The notes under the pieces were generated by a model. The model saw only the letters and a program-made list of their open reading frames with translations, was not told the origin of the DNA and ran no database searches. Below, piece by piece: positions 43,335-53,081 of a stretch of DNA of 64,000 nucleotides. Each line of letters opens with the position of its first letter. Position 1 is the stretch's first letter. Source of the DNA: Erythrobacter sp. 3-20A1M (GTDB lineage Bacteria > Pseudomonadota > Alphaproteobacteria > Sphingomonadales > Sphingomonadaceae); the NCBI RefSeq assembly GCF_018636735.1, contig NZ_CP045200.1, forward strand, positions 1,736,001 through 1,800,000, given 5' to 3'. Position numbers and translations under genes: made by a program.

Positions 43335-43408
43335 GAATTCCTTATGGGGTCGGAGCTGTGCGGAGTCGCACTGACAATCCCCATCACATGGCCCCGTTCC
43401 ATGCACAA

Positions 43409-44884
43409 TCAAGCGAAGTCTGGATATTGCTCCTGGAACCAGCGCTCCACTCGCGCGATCTCGCGGGCCGTCAAATGCAGGCCAAGCTTGGATCGTCGCC
43501 ATAGAGCGTCCTGCGCTGTGCGGGCGAATTCATGCTCCGCCAGATAGGCGAGTTCGGCGGCGTAGAGATCGCCGCCCAAGCGCGCGCCGAGGTCGGCCAT
43601 GCCATGCGTTTCGCCGAGCCAGCGGTGCATCCGATTGCCATAGGCGCGGGCGAGCCGCAGCCGCATGCGCGGACCCATCCACGGATAACGGCGGGCCGTA
43701 TCGGCCACGAATGCGTCGAAGCCGTTGGGCATGCGTCCGCCCGGCAGGGGCGCGTTGCCCGTCCACTCCTCCCCCGAAACGGTGAGATGGGCGGCCAGCT
43801 TTTCCAGCGCGTGTTCGGCGAGCCGGCGATAGGTGGTGATCTTGCCGCCATAGACCGACAGCAGCGGCGCGGCGCCATCGGGCGCATCGATCGCGAAAAC
43901 ATAGTCGCGGGTGACCGTCGAGTTGCTGGCCGATTCGTCTTCGTAGAGCGGGCGGATACCGGAATAGGTCGAGACGATATCGTCCGGGGTGACCGGGTCG
44001 GCAAAGTATTCGTTCACGGCATCGAGCAGATAGGTTTGCTCGCGGGCGCTTATCTCGGGATCGTTCCGGTCCCCTTCGAACAACTGGTCGGTGGTGCCGA
44101 TCAGCGTGTAATCGTGCTCGTAGGGAATGGCGAAGCAGATCCGTCCGTCGCCGTTCTGGAAGATATAGGCCTGCTCGCCCTCGAACTGACGCCGGACGAT
44201 CAGGTGGCTACCCTTCACCAGCCGCAGGTGCGCCTCGTTCACGCCGCCCATCGCGGCGACATCGTCCACCCACGGGCCTGCCGCGTTGACCACCGCGCGC
44301 GCCGCGATTGTCTCGCCGGTCGAGAGCGTCGCGTGCCAGCCGTCCGCAATCCGCTCCAGCGCGATGCATTCGGTGCGCGTGCGGATATCCGCGCCGCGCT
44401 CGGATGCGTCCATCGCATTCAGCACGGTCAGGCGGCTATCCTCGACCCAGCAGTCCGAATATTCGAAGCCGCGCTTCAGCCGGTCCTGCAGCACGCCGCC
44501 GTGGGGCGGCTTGCTCAGGTCGACGCCGCGGCTGCCCGGCAGGGTCCGTTTCCCGCCGATCCGGTCGTAAAGGAACAGCCCGACGCGCAGCATCCAGCGC
44601 GGTCGCAGGCCGGCATCGTGCGGCAGCACGAAGCGTAGCGGCCAGACGATATGCGGCGCGATCCGCAGCAGCACTTCGCGTTCGGCCAGCGCTTCGCGTA
44701 CCAGGCGGAACTCGTACTGCTCGAGATAGCGCAGACCGCCATGGACCAGCTTCGTGCTGGCGGAACTGGTGTGAGCGGCCAGATCGTCTTTCTCGACCAG
44801 CGTGACGGCGAGGCCACGACCCGCCGCATCGCGTGCGATCCCGGCCCCGTTGACGCCCCCTCCGATAACCAGGATATCCTGCAT
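43409..44884 (-). CDS. glpD: Glycerol-3-phosphate dehydrogenase (FAD)
   Basis: 491 residues from MQDILVIGGGVNGAGIARDA. FAD-binding GGGVNGAG at about 8-15. Further signatures: SSASTKLVHGGLRYLEQYEF, NAAGPWVDDVA, GTTDQLFEGD, YSGIRPLYEDE. Oxidises sn-glycerol-3-phosphate to dihydroxyacetone phosphate at the inner membrane and feeds quinone. It follows the muramidase gene (40 bp) and precedes putA by 74 bp, all on the minus strand; a shared catabolic theme is not obvious. Confidence 0.94.
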   Translation of the reverse strand: MQDILVIGGGVNGAGIARDAAGRGLAVTLVEKDDLAAHTSSASTKLVHGGLRYLEQYEFRLVREALAEREVLLRIAPHIVWPLRFVLPHDAGLRPRWMLRVGLFLYDRIGGKRTLPGSRGVDLSKPPHGGVLQDRLKRGFEYSDCWVEDSRLTVLNAMDASERGADIRTRTECIALERIADGWHATLSTGETIAARAVVNAAGPWVDDVAAMGGVNEAHLRLVKGSHLIVRRQFEGEQAYIFQNGDGRICFAIPYEHDYTLIGTTDQLFEGDRNDPEISAREQTYLLDAVNEYFADPVTPDDIVSTYSGIRPLYEDESASNSTVTRDYVFAIDAPDGAAPLLSVYGGKITTYRRLAEHALEKLAAHLTVSGEEWTGNAPLPGGRMPNGFDAFVADTARRYPWMGPRMRLRLARAYGNRMHRWLGETHGMADLGARLGGDLYAAELAYLAEHEFARTAQDALWRRSKLGLHLTAREIARVERWFQEQYPDFA

Positions 44885-44924
44885 GGCCCGCCCATACCCT
44901 CTCGCGCGGTAAGAGGCGAGGGCG

Positions 44925-45704
44925 CTATCCCCGCAAGGCATTCCAGGTTTTCGGGCCCGCGATACCGTCTGCGCTCAGCGCGTGTGCCTTCTGGAAGGCG
45001 CAAACCGCGGCGCGGGTGACGGGGCCGAAAACGCCATCGACCCGCAAGGCAAGGCGACGCTGCAGCGCCCTGACCGCGTCGCCGCGCGCTCCCATCGCCA
45101 ACGTCCGCACCGGCGGCATCCTTTCCCGTGCGTAAGCGGTGGCAAGCTTCTCGTCGTACCGGTTCCGGCGATAGGCCGGTCCGTTGTACCCGCGTGCGAA
45201 CGCTGCCCAGTCATGGCGTCGTAAAGCAATGGCGAGCTCGCTACTTTCGACGAACGCGGCAAATGCCGCGAGATGTGCGTCATCCCCCTCGCACATCGCC
45301 GCGACGAATTCTTCGGTGTTCGGGAAGCCGCAGATTTCGCAATTGTCGCCCATGATCTGGAACGCGCCCCAACTGGCCGAGCGCAGCGCGGCCGCACGGT
45401 CCAGTTCCATCGCGTCCGCCAGACGATCGTACTGCAAGTTGCGCGGCCCGTAGCCACCGGGTCTCGCGTGGCTGATACCGGGCGCGAGCGTATCGAACCG
45501 ACCATGGGTCAGCCGATGGAAATAGTGCCGCTCGAACAGGATTACGGGACGGCTCGAGGAGTCGAATCCCCCGCGGCTTTCCACGGCAATGACGGCACGG
45601 ATCGCGGCTTCTTCGCAATCGAGGCGGGCGGCGGTCGCGCAAATCGCGCCGGCGCTCATCGCCCGCGCAGCGCCACGAAAGCGGTCTGGAATGGGGGGCG
45701 GCAC
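44925..45704 (-). CDS. N-acetylmuramidase family protein with peptidoglycan-binding domain
   Basis: 259 residues from a GTG at 45702-45704 with AAGGAGA five bases upstream; the longer frame beginning at 45764 has no such site. Catalytic domain (DUF3380/N-acetylmuramidase type): IRAVIAVESRGGFD, VILFERHYFHRLT, SWGAFQIMGDNCEICGFPN. C-terminal PG_binding_1 repeat from about 195: GARGDAVRALQRRLALRVDG, AVCAFQKAHALSADGIAGPK. It cuts glycan strands. The group is common in phages, yet no phage genes surround it. No signal peptide was seen, so export would need another route. Confidence 0.85.
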   Translation of the reverse strand: MPPPIPDRFRGAARAMSAGAICATAARLDCEEAAIRAVIAVESRGGFDSSSRPVILFERHYFHRLTHGRFDTLAPGISHARPGGYGPRNLQYDRLADAMELDRAAALRSASWGAFQIMGDNCEICGFPNTEEFVAAMCEGDDAHLAAFAAFVESSELAIALRRHDWAAFARGYNGPAYRRNRYDEKLATAYARERMPPVRTLAMGARGDAVRALQRRLALRVDGVFGPVTRAAVCAFQKAHALSADGIAGPKTWNALRG

Positions 45705-45794
45705 GGCTGTCTCCTTCGCGGCTACGCGAATCCAACAGGCCGGACCCGCGCGCAGCCTTGCCATGCTGGCGCGAAGTAGGAAAATCGTGGTTCG

Positions 45795-46802
45795 TCAGCC
45801 GCAGCTGTCGCGAACCACCAGATTGACTGGTACCCGTGTCCCCGCACCGCTGTCGCCCAGGGCTTGCGAGACCAGCATTTGACCTGCTCGGGCGAAATCC
45901 GGCTCGATCGTGGTGAGCGCCGGACTGGTATGCACCCCGCTTCCCAACCCGTCGAAGCCGACCACCGCGACGTCCTCCGGAACCCTTGCGCCGCCCTGTG
46001 CCAGCCCCTCCAGCACGCCGATCGCGATTGCGTCGCTGGCGGCGAAGATGGCGTCGGGTCGCGCAGAGCCTTCGAGCAGCGTCTTCGCGGCGATCCGGCC
46101 CTGCGCCAGCCGATCCTCACCGGTGGCGTCCAATACCTCGATCGGTGCTAGTCCGGCCTCCGCCATCGTCGAACGATAGGCCATCAGCCGCTCGCGAAAC
46201 TGCGGGTGGAGTTCGTCGACCGCGCCGACGAACGCGATCCGGCGGCGACCGCGCGCTATCAGGTGCCTGGTGGCCATTTCGCCGCCCGCCGCATTGTCCG
46301 CCCGCACCCACGGCAGTTCGGGGAAGGGGGCGCCCCATGTCACGAGCGACCCGACATCGCGCGCCTGGGCGAGGTTCAGCCAGGCAGGTCGATTGAGGCT
46401 GGTCCCCATCGCGATCAGCGCGTCGGCTTGGCCCTCCGCCCGGTAGTGCCAGAAAAAATCGTCCGGCTCGCTCTGAAAGGATACCAGCGAACGCAGCCCC
46501 CGCTGGGCGGCGGCGGCGCAGGTGCTGCCGAGCAGGGCGTAATGGAACTGGCTTACCGCCAGCGGGTCTTCGCCCGCCCGCCCCACAACCACGATCGCGA
46601 TGGTCCCCGTCTCGCCCTTGCGAAGTTGTGCCGCACGGCGATCGACGTGGTAGCCGAGCTGGCGCGCGATCTCCTCCACCCGGGTGCGCGTCGCGATCCC
46701 GATCGAGGGGGCGCCGGAAAGCGCGCGGGAGACGGTGGATTGGCTGACCCCCGCCGCCTCCGCGACGTCCAGTGAGGTGACGCGCTTGTCCGTCACGCTC
46801 AC
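45795..46802 (-). CDS. LacI family transcriptional regulator
   Basis: 335 residues, GTG start 4 bp after the MFS gene stop. HTH at about 9-28: TSLDVAEAAGVSQSTVSRAL, hinge PSIGIATRTRVEEIARQLGY. Periplasmic-binding-protein-like effector domain: GSLVTWGAPFPELPWVRADN, GRRRIAFVGAVDELHPQFRE and AIFAASDAIAIGVLEGL. Likely represses the sugar transporter and debranching gene upstream in the same unit. The effector is unknown. Confidence 0.93.
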   Translation of the reverse strand: MSVTDKRVTSLDVAEAAGVSQSTVSRALSGAPSIGIATRTRVEEIARQLGYHVDRRAAQLRKGETGTIAIVVVGRAGEDPLAVSQFHYALLGSTCAAAAQRGLRSLVSFQSEPDDFFWHYRAEGQADALIAMGTSLNRPAWLNLAQARDVGSLVTWGAPFPELPWVRADNAAGGEMATRHLIARGRRRIAFVGAVDELHPQFRERLMAYRSTMAEAGLAPIEVLDATGEDRLAQGRIAAKTLLEGSARPDAIFAASDAIAIGVLEGLAQGGARVPEDVAVVGFDGLGSGVHTSPALTTIEPDFARAGQMLVSQALGDSGAGTRVPVNLVVRDSCG

Positions 46803-46806
46803 CCCG

Positions 46807-48075
46807 TCAGTGAACGGATGCGGTCGCGGGAGGGGTGATATCCGTGCGGCCGCGCCCGGCCATCAGCGCGAATAGCGTCAACATCACATAGCAAATCATG
46901 GGGACGATGAACGCGCTTTGATAGCCGGCGGCATCGGCGACCGCGCCGGTCAACGGCGGTATCGCTGCGCCGCCAACAATGCAGGTGCACAGGAAGCCGG
47001 AGGTTGCGGCCTCCGATGCGGTGGACCGTTCGAGCGTGATAGTGAAGATCACGGGGAACATGATCGAGTTGAACAGCCCGATCGCAAGCGCGGCATAGCC
47101 GCCCGGTACGCCGCCGATCGACAGGACGAACAGGCACAGCGCCGCCGCGACGACGGTTCCGGTAGCCAGCAGCCGTGGGGCGGGGACGACCCGCAACAGC
47201 GCCGACCCGGCGAAGCGCCCGACCAGCGCGCCGCCCCAGTACAGGCTCACGAAATAACCCGCGTCCTGCAGCGGGATGCCCCACACGGAATCGTCGTGCA
47301 GAAACAGCACCATCTGTGTGCCGATCGCGACCTCGGCCCCGACATAGAGAAAGATCGCGAGCCCGCCGAGGAGCGCCCAGCGCGATCCAGCGACTTGTGA
47401 CAGCGTTGCGCCGATGGATAGCGCCTTCGGCCGCATGGGAGAGGCGGCGGAGATTCGCTTGCGCGACCAGAAGATGAATGCGCCCAGGGCCAGCAACATG
47501 GCGGCAATGATCAGGAAGCTGGTGGTGATCGACCCCAGTGCCATGGTTCGCGCCGCGCCGGTCAGGACGGTGTCGTGCGTCTCCACCCCTTCCAGCAGCA
47601 GCTTGGCTCCGAGCAGCGGGCCGACCACGGTGCCGAGCGAGTTGAACGCCTGGCTGAAGGTGAGGCGGAAGTGGCTGGTCTCGGGCGGGCCGAGCGACGC
47701 GGCCAGGGGGTTCGCCGCGACTTGCAGGATTGTGATGCCCGCAGCGAGCACGAACAGCCCAGCCAGCACGCCGACATAGGTCGCGACATTGGCGGAGCCC
47801 ATGATGACAAGGCAGGCGAGAATCATGAAGGCGATCGCCAGCATGATCGATGGCGTGGCACGCAACCGGGCGACCAGGAGGGAGGCTGGAATCGCAAAGA
47901 AGAAATACGCGATGAAGAACGCCGAGGCGGTCAGCTGCGCCTCGAAATTAGACAGCGTGAAGATGCTCTTCACCGCCGCCACCAGCGGGTCGACCAGCGA
48001 CGTGATCAGTCCAAATGCGAAAAACAGCGTGGTCACGCTGGCAAAGGCAGCCCTGGTATGGCTGGGTGCGTTCAT
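46807..48075 (-). CDS. Sugar MFS transporter (FucP/GluP-like)
   Basis: 422 residues from MNAPSHTRAAFASVTTLFFA, with GGGAGAG about 7 nt upstream; the ATG 15 bases earlier is less likely. Twelve membrane segments. FHS-type signatures: FFAFGLITSLVDPLVAAVKS, QVAANPLAASLGPPETSHFR, RLTFSQAFNSLGTVVGPLLG, and YWGGALVGRFAGSALLR. This subgroup imports fucose, glucose or galactose with protons. Here the substrate may be glucose or a malto-sugar, judging from the neighbouring debranching-type enzyme. Confidence 0.9.
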   Translation of the reverse strand: MNAPSHTRAAFASVTTLFFAFGLITSLVDPLVAAVKSIFTLSNFEAQLTASAFFIAYFFFAIPASLLVARLRATPSIMLAIAFMILACLVIMGSANVATYVGVLAGLFVLAAGITILQVAANPLAASLGPPETSHFRLTFSQAFNSLGTVVGPLLGAKLLLEGVETHDTVLTGAARTMALGSITTSFLIIAAMLLALGAFIFWSRKRISAASPMRPKALSIGATLSQVAGSRWALLGGLAIFLYVGAEVAIGTQMVLFLHDDSVWGIPLQDAGYFVSLYWGGALVGRFAGSALLRVVPAPRLLATGTVVAAALCLFVLSIGGVPGGYAALAIGLFNSIMFPVIFTITLERSTASEAATSGFLCTCIVGGAAIPPLTGAVADAAGYQSAFIVPMICYVMLTLFALMAGRGRTDITPPATASVH

Positions 48076-48202
48076 CGGTTTCTCTCCCATCGTGACCGCC
48101 ACGAAGCGTTCGGCGATACCGTCAGCCGACGATGCACTCAAGCTGCGCCATCAGCTGGATGTCAATGCGTATGGGAATTCACCGGGGTTTTCGCCCTGAG
48201 GG

Positions 48203-50389
48203 TCAGATCATCACCGAGATATCGAGAGCCTCGTCCCCGCGGCGAACGAAGACGCTGGTCGCCGGACCCATCTCCCGCACATCCAGATCGACGCTTTCCG
48301 CGCCGCAGGTCAGCCGGTCGAGCGACAATTGCGACATGACCTCGGGCAGACGCGGCTTGCGGAAGCGCACCTGGTCGGGGGCCTCGATCGACATTCCGAG
48401 CATCGCCTGGATCATGTAGATCGGCGCGGCGCTCGACCAGGCCTGCGGTGCGCAGGCCACGGGGTATAACGTCGGCCCGCGACCGAATTTGCGCCCGAAG
48501 CCACAGAACAGTTCCGGGAAACGCTGCTGGTCGAAATAGAACGATGCCTCGAACAACGCGCTGAACACCTTGTTCACGGCCTCTTGCAAGCCGTAGCGGG
48601 CGAAACCGGCGGCGATCAGGGCGTTGTCGTGCGGCCAGATCGACCCGTTGTGGTAGCTCATCGGATTGTACCGCTTCTCGCGCCGCGACAGCGTGCGGAT
48701 GCCCCATCCGGAAAAACAGTCCGATTTCAACAACCGCGCGGCCACCGCCTCGGCATGTTCCTTGGTCGCAATACCCGTCAGCAATGCATGTCCTGCATTG
48801 GAGGAAACCACCCGGCACGGTTCCTTCTCCCCGTCGAGGGCGAGAATATAGCAACCCATCTCGCTGTCGAAGAAGGTATCGGCGAACCGGCTCTTGAGCT
48901 CGGCGGCCCTGTCCCACCATTCGCCGGCTGCGGTTCCGTTACCGCGGGCAGCCGCGAGGTCGCCCATTGCCTGCCAGGCACCATAGACATAGGCCTGCAT
49001 CTCGACGAGCGCGATAGGCCCCTCGGCGAGGCGGCCGTCGGCATGCGAAATCGCGTCGTGGCTGTCCTTCCACCCCTGATTGCGCAAGCCGTTTTCGTTA
49101 CGGCGCCCGTATTCGAAGAAACCGTCGCCATCGCGATCGCCGGATCGATCGATCCAGCCTGTGGCCGCCTCCAGATGGGGCCACAGGCGATCGATCGTAT
49201 CCTCGTCTCCCGTCCGGCGAAAATATTCCCCCGCCAGGTGCACGAACAGGGGCGTGGAATCGACGCTGCCGTAATAATGTCGAAACGGCACTTCGCCGGT
49301 ATTCGCCATTTCGCCGTGCCGCGTTTCATGCAGGATCTTGCCGACTTCCGCATCGGCCACCGGATCGTCGGTCCTTGCCTGTAGTTCGGCCAGCCGCAGC
49401 AAGGTCCCGCGCGCCAGAGAGGGGTCGTACCAGAGCATCTGCAACGCCGTGATGAGCGAATCCCGCCCGAACAGCGTGCAGTACCAGGGTATGCCGGCAT
49501 AGGCGGCGGGACCCTGGGGTGTCTGCGTGGTCAGCGTGGTCACGTCCGCGATGCTGCGCGCGACCATCGTGTCGAAAGAGGTGTTGGAAGAGCCGATCAC
49601 TGGACGGCTCTCCAGCGCATCGCGCCGTCCTTCGCGCAATGCCCGGTACGCCTCCAGATACGCGCGGGCCGGTTCCTCCAGCTCGGCATCGCCGAAAGCG
49701 GCCATCGTATAGAAAATCTTTCGTTCGCCCGGCGCCAAAACGACTTCGAAGCGCACCCGGTGAGAGCTGACCGCGTCGGGAACCGGATCGAAGGATAGCG
49801 CGGTACGGCGTACGATATCGTCGAGGCCGGTGTAGGCATATTCCACCGATGACTCATTACATCGCGGTTCCTGCTGCTTTCCTCGCTTTTCCCGGTGCGC
49901 TCCTCGCACTTCGAACATGTCGCGGAAATCGGATCCCAGGGTGAATTCGATGCTGAAGCGATGTTCGCAATCGTCGAAATTGCGCACTGCCAGCCGCTCG
50001 TATGCCTTGCCGTCGTGCAGAAACTTGATCCTGCCGAAATGAAGCACCTCCTTTGGAATGCGTTTCCCGGCGCGGTTGGTGAGATTGCCGTTCGTAAGGT
50101 CCACGATCAGCGCATCGACCCGGTCGTCTATCGCCGACCCGAGCAGCATCGGCGTGCGACCGCATATGGTCATCCGCCAAAAGGAGAGGTGACGCGTATC
50201 GCGATAATAGACGCCCTCCGGCGCGGTCTCGTCGGCTGCGATATCGCCGTGCTGGTCGAACAGGGCAAAGGCATCGCCATGCTTGACCGCACGGAGTTCC
50301 TGTTCCTGGATCGAGCTTGCCGATTGGACCTGATGTTGATCCTCAGGGCCGGCAGGTTCTGGTTGTGAAAGGATAGCGCGTTCCTCCAT
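48203..50389 (-). CDS. Amylo-alpha-1,6-glucosidase (debranching-type) family protein
   Basis: 728 residues. N-terminal beta-domain of the bacterial debranching type (about 30-250: HGDAFALFDQHGDIAADETA, YYRDTRHLSFWRM). The (alpha/alpha)6 catalytic domain follows: YAGIPWYCTLFGRDSLITAL, PLFVHLAGEYFRRTGDEDTI, NQGWKDSHDAISHADG, and SYHNGSIWPHDNALIAAGF. It should act on alpha-1,6 links in glycogen-like glucans or oligosaccharides. Upstream of the MFS and LacI genes and 6 bp after the GT4 gene, so one carbohydrate cluster. Confidence 0.9.
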   Translation of the reverse strand: MEERAILSQPEPAGPEDQHQVQSASSIQEQELRAVKHGDAFALFDQHGDIAADETAPEGVYYRDTRHLSFWRMTICGRTPMLLGSAIDDRVDALIVDLTNGNLTNRAGKRIPKEVLHFGRIKFLHDGKAYERLAVRNFDDCEHRFSIEFTLGSDFRDMFEVRGAHREKRGKQQEPRCNESSVEYAYTGLDDIVRRTALSFDPVPDAVSSHRVRFEVVLAPGERKIFYTMAAFGDAELEEPARAYLEAYRALREGRRDALESRPVIGSSNTSFDTMVARSIADVTTLTTQTPQGPAAYAGIPWYCTLFGRDSLITALQMLWYDPSLARGTLLRLAELQARTDDPVADAEVGKILHETRHGEMANTGEVPFRHYYGSVDSTPLFVHLAGEYFRRTGDEDTIDRLWPHLEAATGWIDRSGDRDGDGFFEYGRRNENGLRNQGWKDSHDAISHADGRLAEGPIALVEMQAYVYGAWQAMGDLAAARGNGTAAGEWWDRAAELKSRFADTFFDSEMGCYILALDGEKEPCRVVSSNAGHALLTGIATKEHAEAVAARLLKSDCFSGWGIRTLSRREKRYNPMSYHNGSIWPHDNALIAAGFARYGLQEAVNKVFSALFEASFYFDQQRFPELFCGFGRKFGRGPTLYPVACAPQAWSSAAPIYMIQAMLGMSIEAPDQVRFRKPRLPEVMSQLSLDRLTCGAESVDLDVREMGPATSVFVRRGDEALDISVMI

Positions 50390-50395
50390 CGGCGC

Positions 50396-51538
50396 TCACG
50401 CCGCGGTTTCGATACCTGTAACGTCTCTCGCCCTGCCGGGGGTGTAGGGATGCTCGCCCCGCGCGCGACCCGCACGTAATCCCCCGGGCACGGGCGGTGC
50501 CTGGCGCAGCTTCGCGGTCACCAGTTCCCTGTAGATCCGAACGTAGTTTTCGGCCATCCGCGCTGCGGTGAAGCGGGCGTCGAACCGCGCGCGGACCTCC
50601 GCACGGTCGAGAGCGAGCACTTCGTCGACCGCCGCGACGGCCTCGTCCATGCTGTCGACGATGCGGCCGGTAACGCGATCTTCCATGACCTCCGGAACCG
50701 ACCCGTTACGCCATGCCACCACCGGTGTACCGCAGGACATCGCCTCGATCATCACCAGACCGAACGGCTCCGGCCAGTCGATCGGAAACAGGAGTGCGCC
50801 GGCATTGCCGAGCAGCTCCGCTTTCTGCGTCTCGTTGACCTCACCGATATATTCGATGGCGTCGTGCGCTTCGACCAAGGGGCGGATTTCACTGTCCCAG
50901 TATTCCTGATCGACCGGGTCGATCTTCGCCGCGATCTTCAGCGGTTTGTCGCTACGCACCGCGATTTCGATCGCGCGGTCGGGACGCTTCTCCGGCGATA
51001 TGCGTCCCAGGAAAACGAGATAGTCGCCGCCCGCTGGGTTGAAGGGCAGCATTTGCTGCGGCAGGCCGTGATATACCGTGTCCACCCAGTTCACCGGCGG
51101 CAGCGGCAAGCGCTGGTGGTCGGAAATGGACACCAGCGGCACGTCCGAGAACATGTCATAACAGCCATACAGATCGGGAATGTCGAGGCGGCCGTGCAGG
51201 GTGGTGACCGTAGGCGTATGCCATCCCATCACCGCGGGATAATGGAACAGGTCGATGTGGAAATGGACGATATCGAACTCGTCCAGCCGGCGACGAACTT
51301 GCTCCACCATGCCTACGTGATGGGGGACGAGGTTGTGGGCCCCATCGACCAGACGCAAGGCCTGCGGAACGCATGGCACCAGCTGCGCTGCGGTTTGCGA
51401 ATCGCCGGATGCGAACAGCGTGACCTCGTGACCCTGTCGCACGAGCTCCTCAGTAAGAAAGTGCACGATTCTCTCGGTGCCGCCATAGAGTTTGGGAGGG
51501 CAACTTTCCGCAAGGGGAGCGATTTGGGCAATGCGCAT
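50396..51538 (-). CDS. Glycosyltransferase family 4 protein
   Basis: 380 residues from MRIAQIAPLAESCPPKLYGG; the longer frame adds a 20-residue extension with no ribosome site. GT-B fold. Donor site in the C-terminal half: VFLGRISPEKRPDRAIEIAV, and PIDWPEPFGLVMIEAMSCGT with the EX7E motif. N-terminal KLYGGTERIVHFLTEELVRQ is the usual acceptor-side start. Probably transfers a glucose-type sugar. Directly before the debranching gene, 6 bp apart; such pairs are frequent in proteobacteria and may build or trim a stress-linked glucan. Confidence 0.9.
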   Translation of the reverse strand: MRIAQIAPLAESCPPKLYGGTERIVHFLTEELVRQGHEVTLFASGDSQTAAQLVPCVPQALRLVDGAHNLVPHHVGMVEQVRRRLDEFDIVHFHIDLFHYPAVMGWHTPTVTTLHGRLDIPDLYGCYDMFSDVPLVSISDHQRLPLPPVNWVDTVYHGLPQQMLPFNPAGGDYLVFLGRISPEKRPDRAIEIAVRSDKPLKIAAKIDPVDQEYWDSEIRPLVEAHDAIEYIGEVNETQKAELLGNAGALLFPIDWPEPFGLVMIEAMSCGTPVVAWRNGSVPEVMEDRVTGRIVDSMDEAVAAVDEVLALDRAEVRARFDARFTAARMAENYVRIYRELVTAKLRQAPPVPGGLRAGRARGEHPYTPGRARDVTGIETAA

Positions 51539-51683
51539 GAAGACCCTTTCTAGGCGTCGATGGACATCAACGTGCGAAGGCCGATTGTTACGCAGCATCC
51601 TCTCGGTGTGATGAGGCAGGTGGTTTCATACGCGCGCCGAAGCGAATTATCGCGACCAGTTCGTCGCGCGTACCCGCAATGGC

Positions 51684-52883
51684 CTATTGCTGTTTCGCCT
51701 CGCCTGCGAGGCGGGCTCCGAGCCGTTGGGAGAGCGGGGTGGCGCTGACTCCGTGCAGGATCACCGAGACAAATATGACCAGGCTGGTGATCGTCCAGAG
51801 GTCGTGAAGGCCGGTATCGCGCTGCCCCAGCAAGGCGTAATACGCGGCAGCCACGCCGATCGGGCCGAACCAGCCTGCAAACAGGGCTTCCTCGCGCCGC
51901 TTCAGACTGGCGATCCACGGCTTGAGCAGCAACCACCAAGGTAGCCGCTTGAGCGCGACCAGCGCCAGGGCCAGTGCCACCCCGCGCCAGCCAAGGTCCA
52001 TCCAGCCGCTCCACGGCAGTAGCACCCCGATGAGGACGAAGACCGGCAGGTCGAAGAAACGAGTGATGGCGCCGTGGAGGTGATGCTGGCGCGTCTCTAT
52101 CTCCGAGATGCCGCGATTGAACATCAGCCCGGCGACGAAGACGGCGAGAATGCCGTCGCTGCCGAGCAGTTCGAGCCCGGCCAGCACTGTCAGCGACAGC
52201 GCGACGCCGATGGTCAGCAGGGATTCGTCTTCCGAATAGGGTTTTTTCTTGGCCCAGACGAACAGCTTCCCCGCCGCCCAGCCGATGGCCCCGCCGATCA
52301 GGATCGCGCCCGCCACCTCCCACATAAGAACGTGCACGAGCCAGTCCTTGATCGCGACGTCGGGCGATTTGGTCAGCAACAGGATCGGCAGCATGACGAA
52401 CAGCAATCCCAGTCCGTCGTTGGCGGCGCTTTCGGCCGAAATGAGGTGCCGGAGCGGGGCGGGCACCTTTTCGTCCGCCACTCGGCTGCTGACGATCGAT
52501 GCAGCGACGACGGGATCGGTGGGCGCTACGATCGCGCCGATGAGAAGGGCGGGCAGTACGCCTACGCCCAGAAACAGCGCCGCAAACGCCGCGCCCGTCA
52601 GCCACATGAGGACCAGCCCGATCATCAACACCACGGCGAGGTCTCGCCAGTAACGACGCAGGAACGAGAACGGCAGGCGCAACGCGGTTCCCATGACCGC
52701 GATGCCCAGCGTTATACGCGCGACCTCCTGCAAGGTGCGATACTGATCGTTTCCGAACAGCTCGCTCTTCGCCACGTAGTTCAGCAATGGTCCGATCGCG
52801 GCCCCGAACAGCAGGCACAGGGTTACCTCGGAAATCCATGTCCGGTTGCTGATGAGGCCGGCCAACAGACCCATCACCAGCAC
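51684..52883 (-). CDS. Cation:proton antiporter (CPA1, NhaP-like)
   Basis: 399 residues from the GTG at 52881-52883. Ten or more membrane segments; the ion site is GAIVAPTDPVVAASIVSSR (Asp pair region) and ISAESAANDGLGLLFVMLP (ND motif), both typical of NhaP-type CPA1 antiporters. The open frame upstream of this GTG continues as AIALDLLLLAIGGIVLVMG, which looks like the true first membrane helix, but its natural ATG (52925-52927) is one base out of frame. The stop end has an Arg/Lys-rich short tail. See the finding on the start. Confidence 0.85.
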   Translation of the reverse strand: MLVMGLLAGLISNRTWISEVTLCLLFGAAIGPLLNYVAKSELFGNDQYRTLQEVARITLGIAVMGTALRLPFSFLRRYWRDLAVVLMIGLVLMWLTGAAFAALFLGVGVLPALLIGAIVAPTDPVVAASIVSSRVADEKVPAPLRHLISAESAANDGLGLLFVMLPILLLTKSPDVAIKDWLVHVLMWEVAGAILIGGAIGWAAGKLFVWAKKKPYSEDESLLTIGVALSLTVLAGLELLGSDGILAVFVAGLMFNRGISEIETRQHHLHGAITRFFDLPVFVLIGVLLPWSGWMDLGWRGVALALALVALKRLPWWLLLKPWIASLKRREEALFAGWFGPIGVAAAYYALLGQRDTGLHDLWTITSLVIFVSVILHGVSATPLSQRLGARLAGEAKQQ

Positions 52884-53081
52884 GATCCCGCCGATGGCGA
52901 GGAGCAGGAGGTCGAGAGCTATCGCATGTTCCCTTTGGTTTATTGTCGCCGGGTGCAGCTCGATAGCGCGGTAGGGTCGGAGGGGGTTCCGGGACTGAGG
53001 AAAATAAAGCCCAGCCCTCCTGGTTCGCCCGTCGTATTGCCAGTGGTCCGGACGGTCGGGTCGACGCGGACGGGGCGGACC

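Noticed and set aside
44925-45704. Prophage remnant around the muramidase gene
   Set aside because: Only one lysozyme-type gene; flanks are glpD and a LacI regulator with no phage genes.
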